DNA of 64,000 nt, from NCBI GenBank assembly GCA_036186865.1, contig AP025040.1:42156752-42220751 (forward strand), given 5' to 3'. The stretch's first letter is position 1; every line of letters begins with the position of its first letter. Under the pieces are notes generated by a model. That model did no database searches. It was not told the DNA's origin and worked only from the letters and a program-made list of their open reading frames with translations. The stretch comes from Eustoma russellianum (taxonomy: Eukaryota > Streptophyta > Magnoliopsida > Gentianales > Gentianaceae). Positions 23,082-34,489 of the stretch are shown here, one piece after another. The translations under genes and the position numbers were made by a program.

Positions 23082-24189
23082 TTAATGCTTTAATCCCTCA
23101 CTTTGTGACTTGTTATTACAAATTGAACCTTTGACTAGTGGTATGCTAGGAAAGGTTGGGTCAACCACAAGTGAACTCATACTAGTATAACCTTCTAACA
23201 CAACAGGAAAACTATAATAATACAATCTGTTATTCATAGTTCGTTTCAAGTACCGAAGTACTCGCCCGATTGTCTTCCAATGGTCCATACTAGGATTACT
23301 AGTATATTTTGATATTGCACACCACAAAGGCAATATACGGTCTAGTGCAATGTGCAGCATACATTAAACTACCCATTGCACTAGCATATTCTAGTTGTGC
23401 TACCGCTCTACTGGCATGTCCAGTCAATTTGTTTGAGGCATCAAATGGTGTGTTTGCTTCTTTGATCTTCGAGTGATTGAACTTATTCAGTACTTTGCTT
23501 ATATAATGAGATTGGCAAAGAGCAAAACCCCTACTATGTTTAGACAATTTTATCCCTAAGATAGTATCTACCTCAGCCAAATCTTTCATTTGGAATTGTG
23601 AAGTTAAATACTTCTTAGTTTCGTTTACTCCTTCCATATTAGTGCCAATAATCAGCATGTCATCCACGTACAAACAGATAATAACACCATATTTGTCCGT
23701 AAGCTTAGAATATACACACTTATCAGCACTATTATGCCGGAAACCATTCTTTAAAATGGTAGTGTCAAACTTTTTATGCCATTGTTTCGGTGCTTGTCTC
23801 AATCCATACAATGACCTTACCAACTTGCGCACTTTGTGCTCATTTTTCGGTAGAGCAAAACCTTCCGGTTGTTCCATATAGACTTCTTCGTCTAAATCAC
23901 CATTGAAAAATACAGTCTTAACATTTATTTGATGAATAGACAAATTATTTATGGATGCTAATGCCATCAACATTCTAATGGATGTTATTCTCGCAACTAG
24001 AGCATAAGCATCGAAATAGTCTATCCCTTCTCTTTGTCTAAAATATTTGGCAACCAATCTAGCCTTGAAAATTTGAATTAAACCATCTGTATTGTATTTT
24101 CTTCTAAATACCCATTTATATCCAATTGCTTTTGAACTCGGAGGCAAATCAGTGAGAATCCACGTACTGTTAGACAATAACGAATTCAT
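23082..24189 (-). pseudogene. Element D reverse transcriptase
   Basis: The main frame (23299-24189) gives RT blocks GYKWVFRRKYNTDGLI, the palm segment INVKTVFFNGDLDEEVYMEQ (usual D in DVKTAFLNG changed to N), LYGLRQAPKQWH and an intact CLYVDDMLIIGTN. After a shift, 23082-23360 continues with WKTIGRVLRYLKRTM and the start of RNase H (GYTSMSSL where GYxDADW is normal). The catalytic TDADWAG block and the conserved SSAEAEY block are absent, so RNase H is lost. Confidence 0.85.
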
Positions 24190-24216
24190 CTCATCATCAA
24201 TCGCAACCTTCCAAAA

Positions 24217-25507
24217 TTATGCACCTCTCAATTGCATCGCCTCCTTATAGGATTTAGGATCATCTTCTACACTTAGTATGATAGGTATTTGATTAAATAC
24301 CTTTGTCCTATTACCTTTAACTAAGAAAGTAATGGATTGTGAAAAAATAAAATCCGGATGTAAATGTTTTTCATTTCTAGCCCGTTGACTTGTCCTAACC
24401 TCGGTTGGAGAATTTGGATTGATCAACACTAGAAGGATCATTGGAAAAATCTCCAACTATTGGTTCATTCAAATTTCCACTTATTGAATCTTGATTTGAA
24501 TCTGTTATCGAGAATTTATTCTCAAGAAATTCAATATCTCTAGATTCAACAACCACATCGGATTCTATATCTAAAATCCTGTATGCTTTAAAGTTTTTGG
24601 CATATTTAATAAAAACACTTTTGAGAGCTCTTGGCCCCAACTTAGTTCTTTTTGGATCCGGAACCCTATAATAGGCTAGACAGCCTCAAACTCTAAGACA
24701 ACTTAGATTTGGTCTTTGTTTCTTCCATATTTTATATTGAGAAACATTAAACTTCTTAGAGAGAATTCTATTATGAATGTGACAAGCCGTTAATAAGGCT
24801 TCTCTCCACAAATTCTTTGGCAAACCAGAGTTTATTAACATTGCATTTAGCATGTCAACTAAACTTCTATTCTTTCTTTCAGCCAAATCATTTTGTTGGG
24901 GTGTATATGGTGCGCTTTTCTAGTGTATGATACCATTCTCCTCACAGAATTAATTAAATTTAAGAGTCAAGTATTCACCACCATGGTCACTTCTTAGAAC
25001 TTTGATTTTTAATCCCGGTTGATTTTCAACTTCCATTTCGTAAACTTTGAACATGTCAAAGGCTTCATCTTTATGCCTTAGAAAATATACATATGTATAT
25101 CTGAAGGCATCATCAATGAAAGTTACGAAATATCGATTTCCATCTCAGGTCAAAACACCGTTCAATTCGAAAATATCCGAATGAACAAGTTATAAGAGTT
25201 TGGTTTTCATTTCTACTTTAGGAAATGGTTTCTTTGTCATTTTAACTTGTATGCATATCTCACATGTTCTTTCATTTTCATCTTTTCAAGAAATTAAGGC
25301 ATGCTTATACATAAACTGAATCGTTGCACTACTTACATGCGCAAGTCTATCATGCCACAATGAAAAAGGAGAATCAACAGAGTAAGCACAAACAACATAA
25401 TTTTTATTGATACTCAATTTGAACATCCCGTCGCAAGAACAACCCTTGCCGACAAAGATCCTGTTCTTGGACATAATAATTTTGTCCCCCTCGATTACAA
25501 TCTTCAA
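24217..25507 (-). pseudogene. Element D integrase, fragmented
   Basis: Separate minus-strand frames retain integrase pieces. The pre-integrase block is SPFSLWHDRLAHVSSATIQF near 25350, AERKNRSLVDMLNAMLINSG is near 24850, and the post-core region LGPRALKSVFIKYAKNFKAY is near 24600. The core between 24890 and 25285 can be followed only through several stops. The linker to RT (24217-24456) keeps RTSQRARNEKHLHPDF. Confidence 0.8.
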
Positions 25508-25521
25508 CCTATTTTTACAGA

Positions 25522-26694
25522 CTAAGTTACAGAAACGAGATTCTTAGAAATCTCGGGTACATGTAGAACATTGACTAATAACAACTTCTTTCTAGAAGTA
25601 AAGTCTAGCTTTACACTACCCTTTTCCAAGACTTTTGTGGCGCTGCGATTTTCCATCATAACTTGCTGGCTATTGTCCACAATATGGTAGGTCTTGAATA
25701 GTTCGTTTTTGTTGCATACATGTACCGTTGCACCCGAATCAAACCACCAATCACATGTGATTTTGTTCGTAGCCACATGCAGTTCCGTTACCATGCCAAC
25801 ATGAAACCCGGAGACCATTGCAACCAGTTAATCGGTTCCAATGTCTACCATATTTGCATTGTTGACATTTTGAGAACTACCACACTGTTTTTGCTTTTTT
25901 CGAAACCAACAGTCCTTTTTGAGATGTCCTTTTTTGCCACAATTATAGCACCTTTTGCCTTGGAATTCTCTGCCTTGTTTGTGGGTTCAGACGATTCGAT
26001 TTCTTCCTTTTGTTTCTAACGCAACTCCCTGATTTCCCTTTGATGTAATGCACTCTAGGTGCATCATCAAAAACATGCCTCTTGAGGAGACTTCTTGTCT
26101 CTTCTTTAACTCGCAAATGTTTCTGAAGTCGCTCAAGAGAAAAGGATTCAGTTGAGTGTAGCAACTTTTTTCTGTAGTCATTCCAACTAGGGGGAAGCTC
26201 TGTGATTATCCCCCTACTTGTAATGCCTCAGAAACTTCTACACCCAACTCTTTAAGTTTGAAAACAATGATCTGCAACTCGTGCATTTGGTCCATGATTG
26301 AAAAATTTTCAATAATCTTAAAATTAAAATACTTCATCACCTGGAATTTGTTGGTGCCTTGTTTCTCATTGTTGTATTTGAACTCCAAGACGTTCTATAT
26401 CTCCTTTGGTGATGATGTCGCCGTAAACATATCATAGATACGATCCGACATATGGTTGAGGATGTGTCCCTGGCACAAAACTTCATCTTCCTGTCTCTTC
26501 CGACAGGCGGCCTTCACTGCCTCATCATCCTCGTCGTGGGGTGTTGGCAATGTCTTCAAGTTTGGGTCCAAACATTACCCAATCTGTAGTGTTGTTAACA
26601 AGAACATCCTCTTATCTTTCCACCACAGGAAATTGGTGCCATCAAAACAATTTAACTTTATGCTCTCTTGACTCAAGAACGTCTTTGAATCCAT
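25522..26694 (-). pseudogene. Element D gag and protease remnants
   Basis: The start codon at 26692-26694 opens the gag block CFDGTNFLWWKDKRMFLLTT. It is stopped by TAA near 26577, and later gag pieces run to about 26206. A CCHC knuckle CYNCGKKGHLKKDC lies near 25910-25955. The protease follows at 25522-25818 with WWFDSGATVHVCNKNELF, where the catalytic DSGA is intact. Frames change several times between these parts. Confidence 0.82.
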
Positions 26695-26820
26695 CTCCAA
26701 ATTTCTTTACGATTGTTAGAAAATGGATACAAGAACAAAGAGTAGAAGTAGTGATTGTTGATGACTTGAGGCGTGTATAAATACTATCCATAAAGATTGC
26801 CCCCAGTTGTTGCTGCAGGG

Positions 26821-27500
26821 TTATAGACAAATTTCCTCCTAGGATACAACAGCCAACAAGTTTCAATCCTCAGCAATAAAAACACCAAATGAACTTTCAA
26901 ATTGAGAGTGTTTTTGTGTGAGAATAAGAACTTTGAATGCTAGGATAAACTTGTGACCAAGACGTCTTGAAATGTGTTGCAATAGCCTTTTTATAGGCTA
27001 TTGAACTTCATTTCAGACATTTCTAGCTGTTGCATGGTGATTGGACATGTCCTTTGGTAAATAAATTATAACTTTAGATGAAGAGCCACATCTATGGAGC
27101 ACATCAATCGATCGATGTGATCGATCGGTGTCTCACAGAGAGCTCCAACTTTTCATCCAAACTACTTCTGTCGATTTATGTATCAATCAAAGTCACATCA
27201 ATCGATCTATGTGATCGATCTATGTTGGACGGTGTACTTCAACTTTGCACTCAGGGTACATTGATCGATCGAAGTCATCGATCTATATGACATCGATCTA
27301 TGTCTAATAGAATACTCAGCTTCATTTCCAATCCACTTGGATCGATCCATGTCACTTCTATCAATTATATTGATCGATTGAAGTGTACATCGGTCGATCT
27401 ATGTCGTTCTGCGTCAAGTTATTCTTGCTTTCTTAAGCTCTAATTCACCATCAATTCACCATCATTCTTCTTTCCATTGCCTTTACAAACTATTATAACA
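26821..27500 (-). repeat. Element D 5' LTR
   Basis: About 680 bp. On the minus strand it starts TGTTATAATAGTTTGTAAAG. It contains the second ATCGATCGAT cluster at 27098-27405, more diverged than in the other LTR, and a short duplication of ATTCACCATC near 27445-27470. Confidence 0.85.
27098..27405. repeat. ATCGATCGAT palindrome cluster, D 5' LTR
   Basis: The homologous but more mutated cluster. Several units read ACATCAATCGATC or CATCGATCTATG, and the central 18-mer has decayed to ATTGATCGATCGAAGT. Confidence 0.85.
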
Positions 27501-27654
27501 CAGATGAGTTTTAAGGAACCAAGCTTCTGGTATTTTTGTGACTGGCTGACTCGCAGAATCTTGCTCGTGGGTACCAGAGTAACCTGTTTTGAACCAGAAG
27601 CAACAAGGAATCCAGCCTCAATGTTTCTCAATGACCTCTCTACAACAGAGAACT
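27501..27654. other. Flank between elements D and C
   Basis: This 154-bp stretch continues after element C at 37187. On the minus strand it reads openly (VVERSLRNIEAGFLVASGSK, then QVTLVPTSKILRVSQSQKYQ). It looks protein-like but I do not recognise it. It may be a host gene remnant. Confidence 0.35.
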
Positions 27655-28460
27655 TGTTATGCCCCGCACCCTCCGAAACTTAGTTAAATGAGAGAAGAAA
27701 TTTTAAGAAATTAATAACCTATTAAGTATCAATTAATTCTAAATTGAATATTAGAATTTAAGAATTAAAGAAAAGGATTTAAGTAAAATACAATTTAAGA
27801 ATTCCAGTTTTGCCCTTCCCCATAATAAAAAACTGATAAAGTGTCAGTTTTCCTCATTATTCACAGGAAACGACGACCTCCCCTCTTCCCCCAGCCATAG
27901 TCAACTTTTGCAAGCCCTAGGTGAAGGAGATAGCCTTCAAGAATCGATTCAACCTCTGCTTGTTTTGCAATCCAGTTATCAGTAATCAAAGGCAAGTAAT
28001 CATCTTATAAGTTCATGTGATTTGTGAAGAACAAGGCCCTACGTTTGTATCAAAATAGGATCACCATGCAGTATTCTATCATTGTCTATCTTTTGTGAAT
28101 TATGTGCAATTCTGTGTTATGGTTTCGATGTTTTGGCCATCATATGTTGAAAATCTAGTTGATGTTGATGATTATATGGATTCCTGCAAATCCCTACCCC
28201 TTGAATCCCTCCTTGCTGTGATTTCATTGTTGTGTGGGGTTTGAGGGTGAAAGGTGAGATCTTTGGAGTCGTAGGTTGAAATCTTTGAGTTCTAGGTTGA
28301 AATACTTGTTATGTATGTGTGTAGTGTTCGATTTGTAGATTAAGTATGAGATGATAGCAGGGATTAGGCCTGGAATGATTGGGATAAAGTTTGGGAACGA
28401 TTGAGTTTTGGTTCTGTAGTTTCTGCAGAAATCGTAGAGTTTTTTTTTCTGGAATCGCAG

Positions 28461-28685
28461 ACATCAATCGATCGATGTATACCGATCGATCTATGTAGGA
28501 GAAATGAGAGACTGATGTGAGGCAGAAAGTTTCTGGTGAACTTCGATTTATCGATGTGAGGGTATAGAGTCACTTCGATCGATCGATGTAGGAAGAGGGA
28601 TCAATTGAAGTGAGGCAGAAAGTATTCTGATGGACTTCAGCCGATCGATGTCAGGTTATGATGTGACATCGATCGATCGATGTAG
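28461..28685. repeat. ATCGATCGAT palindrome cluster, C 5' LTR
   Basis: Units such as ACATCAATCGATCGATGT and CTTCGATCGATCGATGTAGG recur. ACATCGATCGATCGATGT at 28666-28683 is identical to the 18-mer in copia element D. Confidence 0.92.
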
Positions 28686-29110
28686 GGTATGATGCTATAC
28701 AGTTTTGTGGGAAAATAGAAGAAGGAAAAGGTAAGCTAGAGGACTAATTGGGGGACACTAGAGGCTTCTTAGGACTTGATTGAGGTTAGTGTAAGTCTTG
28801 GGGACACGACCTAAGATGGTGAATCAACGGTGAGGACTTCGTGAAGTATTTGAATTGGACTTCAGTGTGAATTGCCTAAGGGGTTAGGAACGAATGATTA
28901 GGGTTTCGATAAGGTTCAATTGGAGCGTGTGAGGGTGTCTACTTCATCTCTTATGTACTAGTAAGAATGTTAATGTCGAGGTATGCGCAAATGTGTGAAT
29001 AAGAGGAGTCTCAAGTGATCGAATGGCATGTTGACTTGTTGAATGTGCGTCTTTGCATCATGGCACTTGCATTTGCATTATATTTTGGTAAGAACTGTGC
29101 TTGGGCACAT

Positions 29111-29306
29111 GGTATAAAGTTTTGTGAAATGAGATGTGGTGTGTGACAGGGTATAAAGATAAGTTGTAACCACTACAGGGTATAAAGTGAGGTGTAATGT
29201 GACACAGGGTATAAAGACAAGCTGTGGAACATTACAGGGTATAAAAGTTCAGCTGTGATGTGTCCCAGGGTATAAAGACAAGCTGTGACCCATCACAGGG
29301 TATAAA
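29111..29306 (+). promoter_or_regulatory. Seven-copy TATAAA array, C 5' LTR
   Basis: GGTATAAA starts at 29111, 29150, 29179, 29208, 29238, 29269 and 29299, spaced 39, 29, 29, 30, 31 and 30 bp. The units alternate between CAGGGTATAAAGACAAGCTG-like and GGGTATAAAGT(T)-like forms, so the underlying repeat is a roughly 60-bp dimer. Whether these act as TATA boxes is inference. Confidence 0.75.
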
Positions 29307-29993
29307 GTTATATGACCAGGCATTGTGACATGCATTGTACTGTTTTGGAAAGTATTGAATAAGCATATGGGATTGTGTAGTGTAGAGCATTATTTGAAAT
29401 GACATGCATCATATGTTTCGCTCCGGTATGATTGATATATAAGTGAATCGTTGTTTACTTGCTTGTTACTCGTTCTTTTCTTTTATTATGCAAGTAAATC
29501 CGAATTTCGGAATAATTCAGGACATGTGCCCCAATTCCCCCTTGATAATTATATTCACTCATGTCTTGCCATGTGATGATCCCGTATGTCTTATAAGCGG
29601 GTTACTCGCTAGCTTTTTTAGCTAAGGGTTCTACCCGTTGTCTTGCAGTTGAGCCTGGTTATGACATGATTTTCATATAAGACGATGGCGAGTGGGCTGA
29701 ATGGGGTGCTTAGAGCTTATCTTGGGAACTGTTATAGTCTGTTTCTTATTATCGTAACTTTCTTCCATTCATTTGAGGAATAGATAGCTGCATCCATAAA
29801 TAGTTTTATTTATATATGCTTTTGGGAATACAGACTTGATTGATTTAGATTTTAATTTGTAAGTGTCTCTCCGCATATTTCTCTTACTTCGGTGATGACT
29901 TGTATGTGAGAGTAATGACGTCTGGTAGTCCTCTTAGTAGGCTACGATGGATGCACCGGTTCGGGTCCGCTGTCCGGGCCGGGGCGCTACAGG

Positions 29994-30010
29994 TGGTATC
30001 AGAGCTTAGG
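29994..30010 (+). other. Element C primer binding site
   Basis: TGGTATCAGAGCTTAGG begins two bases after the 5' LTR. Its first 12 bases match the complement of initiator Met-tRNA 3' end. Confidence 0.92.
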
Positions 30011-30270
30011 CTTCAGATCTACCTCGGAGACCTAGGTTATGTCATATAGAGTCTTAAGCTATGATTTTGACCTTAAGTTGATCCATAGGTCTAAGTACTT
30101 GATCTTAGATATAAGATGAATTGGGTTGGGTGTGTGCGAGTGTGATATAATCTAACTAATGATTATACATTATTCTTCTTAAGGTATGTAGTTTTGGTTG
30201 TACGACGCATATGAGCCTTCAGTATTATCTTTTGAATTGCTGAATGCTAATAAGCGTTGATCTTTATAGA

Positions 30271-31395
30271 AAGATGCCTCCTAGAAGAGAAAACCCTGGA
30301 AATAGTGGCAATGGAAACAAAAACCCACAACCACCGCAGATGGTAATGCCCCAAGCCCTGATGGATGCTATAACGGTGATTGTGCAGGGAGTTGCGCAGC
30401 AGCAGCAACAACCTCCTCCATCACCGCCTCAACACGGTATACGTTACTATATTGGGGAAATGCGAAAGATGCATGCCCCAAATTTTGAAGGGACCACAGA
30501 CCCAGAAGTGGCAGAATTCTGGTTGGAGGAAGTAGAAAAGTGCTTCAGGCTAGTGCAAGTGCCTGAAGAAAACAAGGTAGATGTGGCCACGCCCTTGCTG
30601 AGTGGCCGGGCTAATGCTTGATGGAATGGGGGTCTTGCTGAGTGGCCGGGCTAATGCTTGGTGGAATGGTATTCTCCCAAAGATGACTTCACCTATTTTG
30701 TTGAGACAATTCGTTGAGGCTTATAAGGACTATTATGTACCTGAAACTGCGATACTAGAAAAGATGAGGCAGTTCGATAAGCTGGAGCAAGACCGGATGT
30801 CTATTTCTAATTACGCTGACAGGTTCCATGCCTTGGGAAAATTCACGTCCATGGTGTTGGAAAATAACAGGATGAAGATGCTCAAGTTTGAGCAAGGTTT
30901 GAACCCCCGAATTTGAATAGCTTTAGCAGGGTCCAGTTTGAAAACATTTGTAGAAATGTTGGATGCCTGTTATCGGGTAGAGAGCGACATGCGCAGGTCT
31001 CAGCCTAGAGAGGCTCGTGACGACACAGGCAAGAGGCCATGAGATGATAGGAGTGGAGGTAGACCTGGGCGTTGGGTCAAAATTCCTATAAGAAGCCAGC
31101 TGGGGTAGTTTCAACGGACACCGCAGCAGAGTCATCCTGATCGACAGGCGACAGGTGTATGTATCCATTGCCAGAAAATCATGTGGGAGAGTGTTGGAAG
31201 AAGACGGGAGCATGCTTTAAGTGTGGTAAGACTGACCACAGAATCAAGGATTGTCCCGAGTGGAAGCAGAGACCACAGGGAGACGCCGGGCCATCGCAGC
31301 AACAGAGAGCTAGGCCCAAGACCAATGCCAGAGTCCATGTCATGACAGACGCCAAGGTACAGGAGAACACCAACGTCGTGACACGTATGAATTAA
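30271..31395 (+). pseudogene. Element C gag
   Basis: The start MPPRRENPGNSG fits a gypsy gag with a Pro/Gln-rich N-terminus. Retrotransposon gag blocks follow: APNFEGTTDPEVAEFWLEEV, then (in a second frame) FVEAYKDYYVPETAILEKM and YADRFHALGKFTSMV. A direct duplication of about 40 bp at 30594-30668 (CTTGCTGAGTGGCCGGGCTA twice) breaks the frame and creates a TGA. A CCHC-type motif CFKCGKTDHRIKDC lies at about 31212-31253. Stops also occur near 30916 and in the 30920-31160 stretch, so no full gag can be made. Confidence 0.88.
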
Positions 31396-31463
31396 GTTAA
31401 AATTTTAGTTGTTTAAGTTGGAATTAAAACTTGCTTTACGTGAGATTTTCTGTGCTATGTTCT

Positions 31464-31868
31464 TTATTGATAGGTGCTATTCTAGTAAATAAAATGTCTG
31501 CGAACATGTTGTTTGATAGTGGTGCAAGTCATTCGTTTATGTCTAAGAAATTCGCCAAAGACTTGATTGTCTAACCCAGTGGCTTGAGACCCCCTTCAGA
31601 GTGCAGGCAGCTAGTGATCAAGTACTTGTTTCACATCATTAGTACAAAGATTGTGAGTTGGAGTTGGATGAGAAGGTGTTTTTCTGCTATACTAGTCCCA
31701 ATCACGATGCGAGATTTTGATGTGATATTGGACATGGACTGGTTGACAAAGTATCATGCTAATATTGACTGCAGACTTAAGCAAGTAACCATTAATGATC
31801 CCGAGATGAATGAAGTAACGATCCAAGGAAATGTCAAGCTGACAAAGGCCCCAAGAAAGTTTACCTGA
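31464..31868 (+). pseudogene. Element C protease
   Basis: A retropepsin of the RVP_2 type. The catalytic block NMLFDSGASHSFMSKKFAK lies near 31507, and the downstream FDVILDMDWLTKYHANIDC near 31720 matches the usual GMDWL end of the domain. A stop (TAA, near 31573) and a shift separate the two halves. Confidence 0.85.
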
Positions 31869-32224
31869 CTGTGGTTAAAGCTTTCAAGGCTTTGCAAAAG
31901 AGAGCGGAGAGATTTATGGTATATGCTATGGATACTAAGCAAGAAATTCCCTCCATTGATCAGATCCTGGTGATCAACGAATTTAAGGACATATTTCCAG
32001 ATGATTTACCGGGAGTACCCCCATCAAGAGAAGTAGAGTTTGAAATCAATTTGATTCCAGGGGCTGAGCCTATATCTAAGGCACCATACAGGATGACCCC
32101 AGCCGAACTTAAGGAGTTAAAGGACCTCAAAATGAATTACTGGTGGATAGGAATGAAAAGAAGTATTACGGAGTATGTCGAGAGATGTCTGGTATACCAA
32201 CAAGCCAAAGCCGAGCATCAGTGA
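31869..32224 (+). pseudogene. Element C RT start fused to integrase zinc site
   Basis: The frame begins in the protease-RT linker and reads EFKDIFPDDLPGVPPSREVE and APYRMTPAELKELK, the very start of a gypsy RT. It then switches directly to MNYWWIGMKRSITEYVERCL and VYQQAKAEHQ, the integrase HHCC end. About 1.3 kb of RT and RNase H is missing at this joint (estimate from family size). The reading frame is preserved across the deletion. In the second cysteine pair, CxxC has become CLVYQQ (second Cys lost). Confidence 0.85.
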
Positions 32225-33024
32225 CCCGACAGCTTGATGATGTCACTGGAGATTCCCGAATGAAAGTGGGAACATGTGACCATGGACTTCGTGATTGGTT
32301 TGCCCAAAACCAGAAGTGGGAATGAGATGATTTGGGTGATTGTCAATCGCTTGACAAAGACAGCATATTTCATAGCTATGCCGCATGGTACTTCCTATGA
32401 GAAATTGGCCAACATATATATGGTTAACATTGTGAGTTTGCATGGAGTTCCCGTCAGCATTGTGTCAGACTGTGATCCCAGATTCACTTCTAAGTTTTGG
32501 ATGGCTTTCCAGAAAACTATGGGCACTGAGCTAAGGATGAGCACATCTTATCATCCACAGACGGATGGACAGTCGGAGAGGACCATCCAAACCTTGGAGG
32601 ACATGCTGAGAGCATGCTCGTTGGACTTTAAGGGGAACTGGGATAACATGCTGAAGCTGATGGAATTTTCATACAACAATAGTCACCACAGTGCAATTGG
32701 TATGACACTATTTGAGGCTCTATACGGACGCAAGTGTAGATCCCCGGTTTGTTGAGATGAAGTTGGGGAAAGAACGATAACTGCACCAGACCTGGTTGAG
32801 CAGACCATTGGGAAGGTGAAAGTTATAAAAGAGAGACTAAGGGTGGCACAAGATCGCAGTAAGAGTTGGGCAGATTCCAAAAGACGATCCTTGGAGTTTG
32901 AAGTAGGTGAAAAGGTTTATTTACGAATTTCACCCACCAAGGGAGTTGCGAGATTCGGAATGAAAGGCAAATTAAGCCCTCGGTATATTGGTCCATACGA
33001 GGTGCTTGGCAGAGGTTGTGAAAG
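32225..33024 (+). pseudogene. Element C integrase core and C-terminal part
   Basis: The core blocks are MDFVIGLPKTRSGNEMIWVI, LHGVPVSIVSDCDPRFTSKF, TSYHPQTDGQSERTIQTLED and YNNSHHSAIGMTLFEALYGR. D, D and E of the DDE triad are visible (MDF, SDCD, QSER). TGA at 32754-32756 stops the frame, which otherwise continues through SKSWADSKRRSLEFEVGEKV, LSPRYIGPYEVLG (GPY/F-type module). Element E is inserted immediately afterwards, and the frame resumes at 34490. Confidence 0.88.
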
Positions 33025-33519
33025 TGTTAGGAAATCCGACAAGATCACCGCAAAACACGCAGCAGAAAAACAAAACTTGATCTCCGATTTCCTGCCAAGG
33101 ATTCATGTTGTTCGTTTCATTCGATGAAAGAAATCAAAAATTTTACCTCTGTAGATTCAAAATCTGCAAACGTAGGAGGTGCGATGACACGATCACCCTC
33201 TGTCGGTATCCACACGAATGATTCTGCCAGGAGTGCTAGCTCTTGAACGGCGCGGCTGAGAGAACTCATTTTTCTCAAAAACGATTTTTTTTCTCTTTCG
33301 TTTTTCTGCTGATTGTGTAGTGTACGAGACACACCATGCTATATACATATATATAGATATCAAAATCCGATTCCAGATCGGATTGGTTAATGCCTATCAT
33401 AATCCGTACCAAATACGGATTCTGTTAGGATTAGATAAAATCAATCAAAATCCATATCATATATTGATTCTATTGTTATTATCCGATGATATAAGTGTGT
33501 ATATATATATATAAACGAA

Positions 33520-33555
<36 letters not shown>

Positions 33556-34484
33556 TAATATCCAATATTAATATTATTAATATGAAAAACGATTATAATA
33601 ATAATACTTAATATCTAATATTAATATTATTAATATTATTAATCTCAGCTATACGCATTCTTGTGTGTGACCCGATAGGCCCATATTAATTGGAAGTTGA
33701 TTAAATCTCTATTAAACCAACAAGTCGTAATTGGCCTCTAGCAAGGAATTACGACTACCCAATTAATATGAGCACAGTCCAATTAGCCGAATAATAGCAC
33801 ATGCATTAATCCCTTTGTCACACGATATCTAGTTTGAACATAAGTCATGGTCAGCGTCATACTTATATTGTTCAAACATATGATTACTCGATCTCTAAGT
33901 ATACTGATAAAACAAACGATATTGATCACACTATCAATTCATTTGAGCACAACCATGCATTTCACAGTCTCACTAATCGAGGGGCCCAAAGATATCTCTC
34001 TCAAAAGAGAGGGACAAATTCTATCTTGATTGTTCAATATCCTCTACATAATTTCTATCACATTCAATCATCACCTTTATTATTATCCAGTTACGGACAA
34101 TGTTTGATCATGTCAAAATATAATATTCCTTATGTTGGAAACTATGACAATCTCAAGTCAAAGGATTAAAACATGACTATCATGAGATTTACTTATGACG
34201 CTAATCCATGTAGTAATCTTATGATGGGTCTATCCAATACATTATTTTCTAACAAGTATCTATGAGATTGATTTATATCACCATACACATAATCATCTCA
34301 TGATTATCAAATCAACACTCATACTGATTATAAATTATTTTATCTCATAACAATAATGAATCAGGGACATATATCAAAATTGTGTAACATACTAACCAAC
34401 AATAATGATAATAAAACCTCTTTATTAATAATAAATGTATAACATAAAACATCCAAATCATGGCCTAGGGCACACACACTAACA
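33025..34484 (-). mobile_element. Solo LTR E inserted in element C
   Basis: A 1460-bp non-coding sequence with TGTTAG...CTAACA ends and an exact GAAAG target duplication (33020-33024 and 34485-34489). TG/CA ends, a 5-bp duplication and no coding sequence make a solo LTR the best call; a short non-autonomous LTR element is the alternative. The minus orientation is a guess based on the TGTGCCCTAGGCCA start seen on that strand. It contains (AAT)n at 33517-33556 and AATATTAATATTATTAATA-type tracts up to 33640. A frame at 33320-33514 is microsatellite noise. Confidence 0.85.
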
Positions 34485-34489
34485 GAAAG

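Larger units (their letters stand above)
22030..27500 (-). mobile_element. Copia element D, degraded
   Basis: A minus-strand Ty1/copia element with recognisable LTRs at 22030-22666 and 26821-27500. Between them, reading on the minus strand, are gag, CCHC, protease, integrase and RT, then a truncated RNase H. Frames are broken many times. No matching target duplication is seen at the ends (TATTT on the left, CAGAT on the right), and no Met-tRNA-type primer site is visible beside 26821. The LTRs differ at many positions and in length, so the copy is old. Confidence 0.88.
27655..29991 (+). repeat. Element C 5' LTR
   Basis: A 2337-bp LTR starting TGTTATGCCCCGCACCCTCC and ending GGGGCGCTACA. It contains an ATCGATCGAT cluster (28461-28685) and seven evenly spaced GGTATAAA boxes (29111-29306). 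Confidence 0.93.

Noticed and set aside
29084..29320. CRISPR-like regular repeat in the gypsy LTR
   Set aside because: Units are contiguous and diverged, about 30 bp, with no unique spacers, in a plant LTR.
29994..30010. tRNA gene at a primer binding site
   Set aside because: Only the 12-base complement to a tRNA 3' end is present; no cloverleaf can be drawn.
33834..34169. 111-codon frame inside solo LTR E
   Set aside because: AT-rich, no family resemblance, within a sequence having LTR ends and target duplications.
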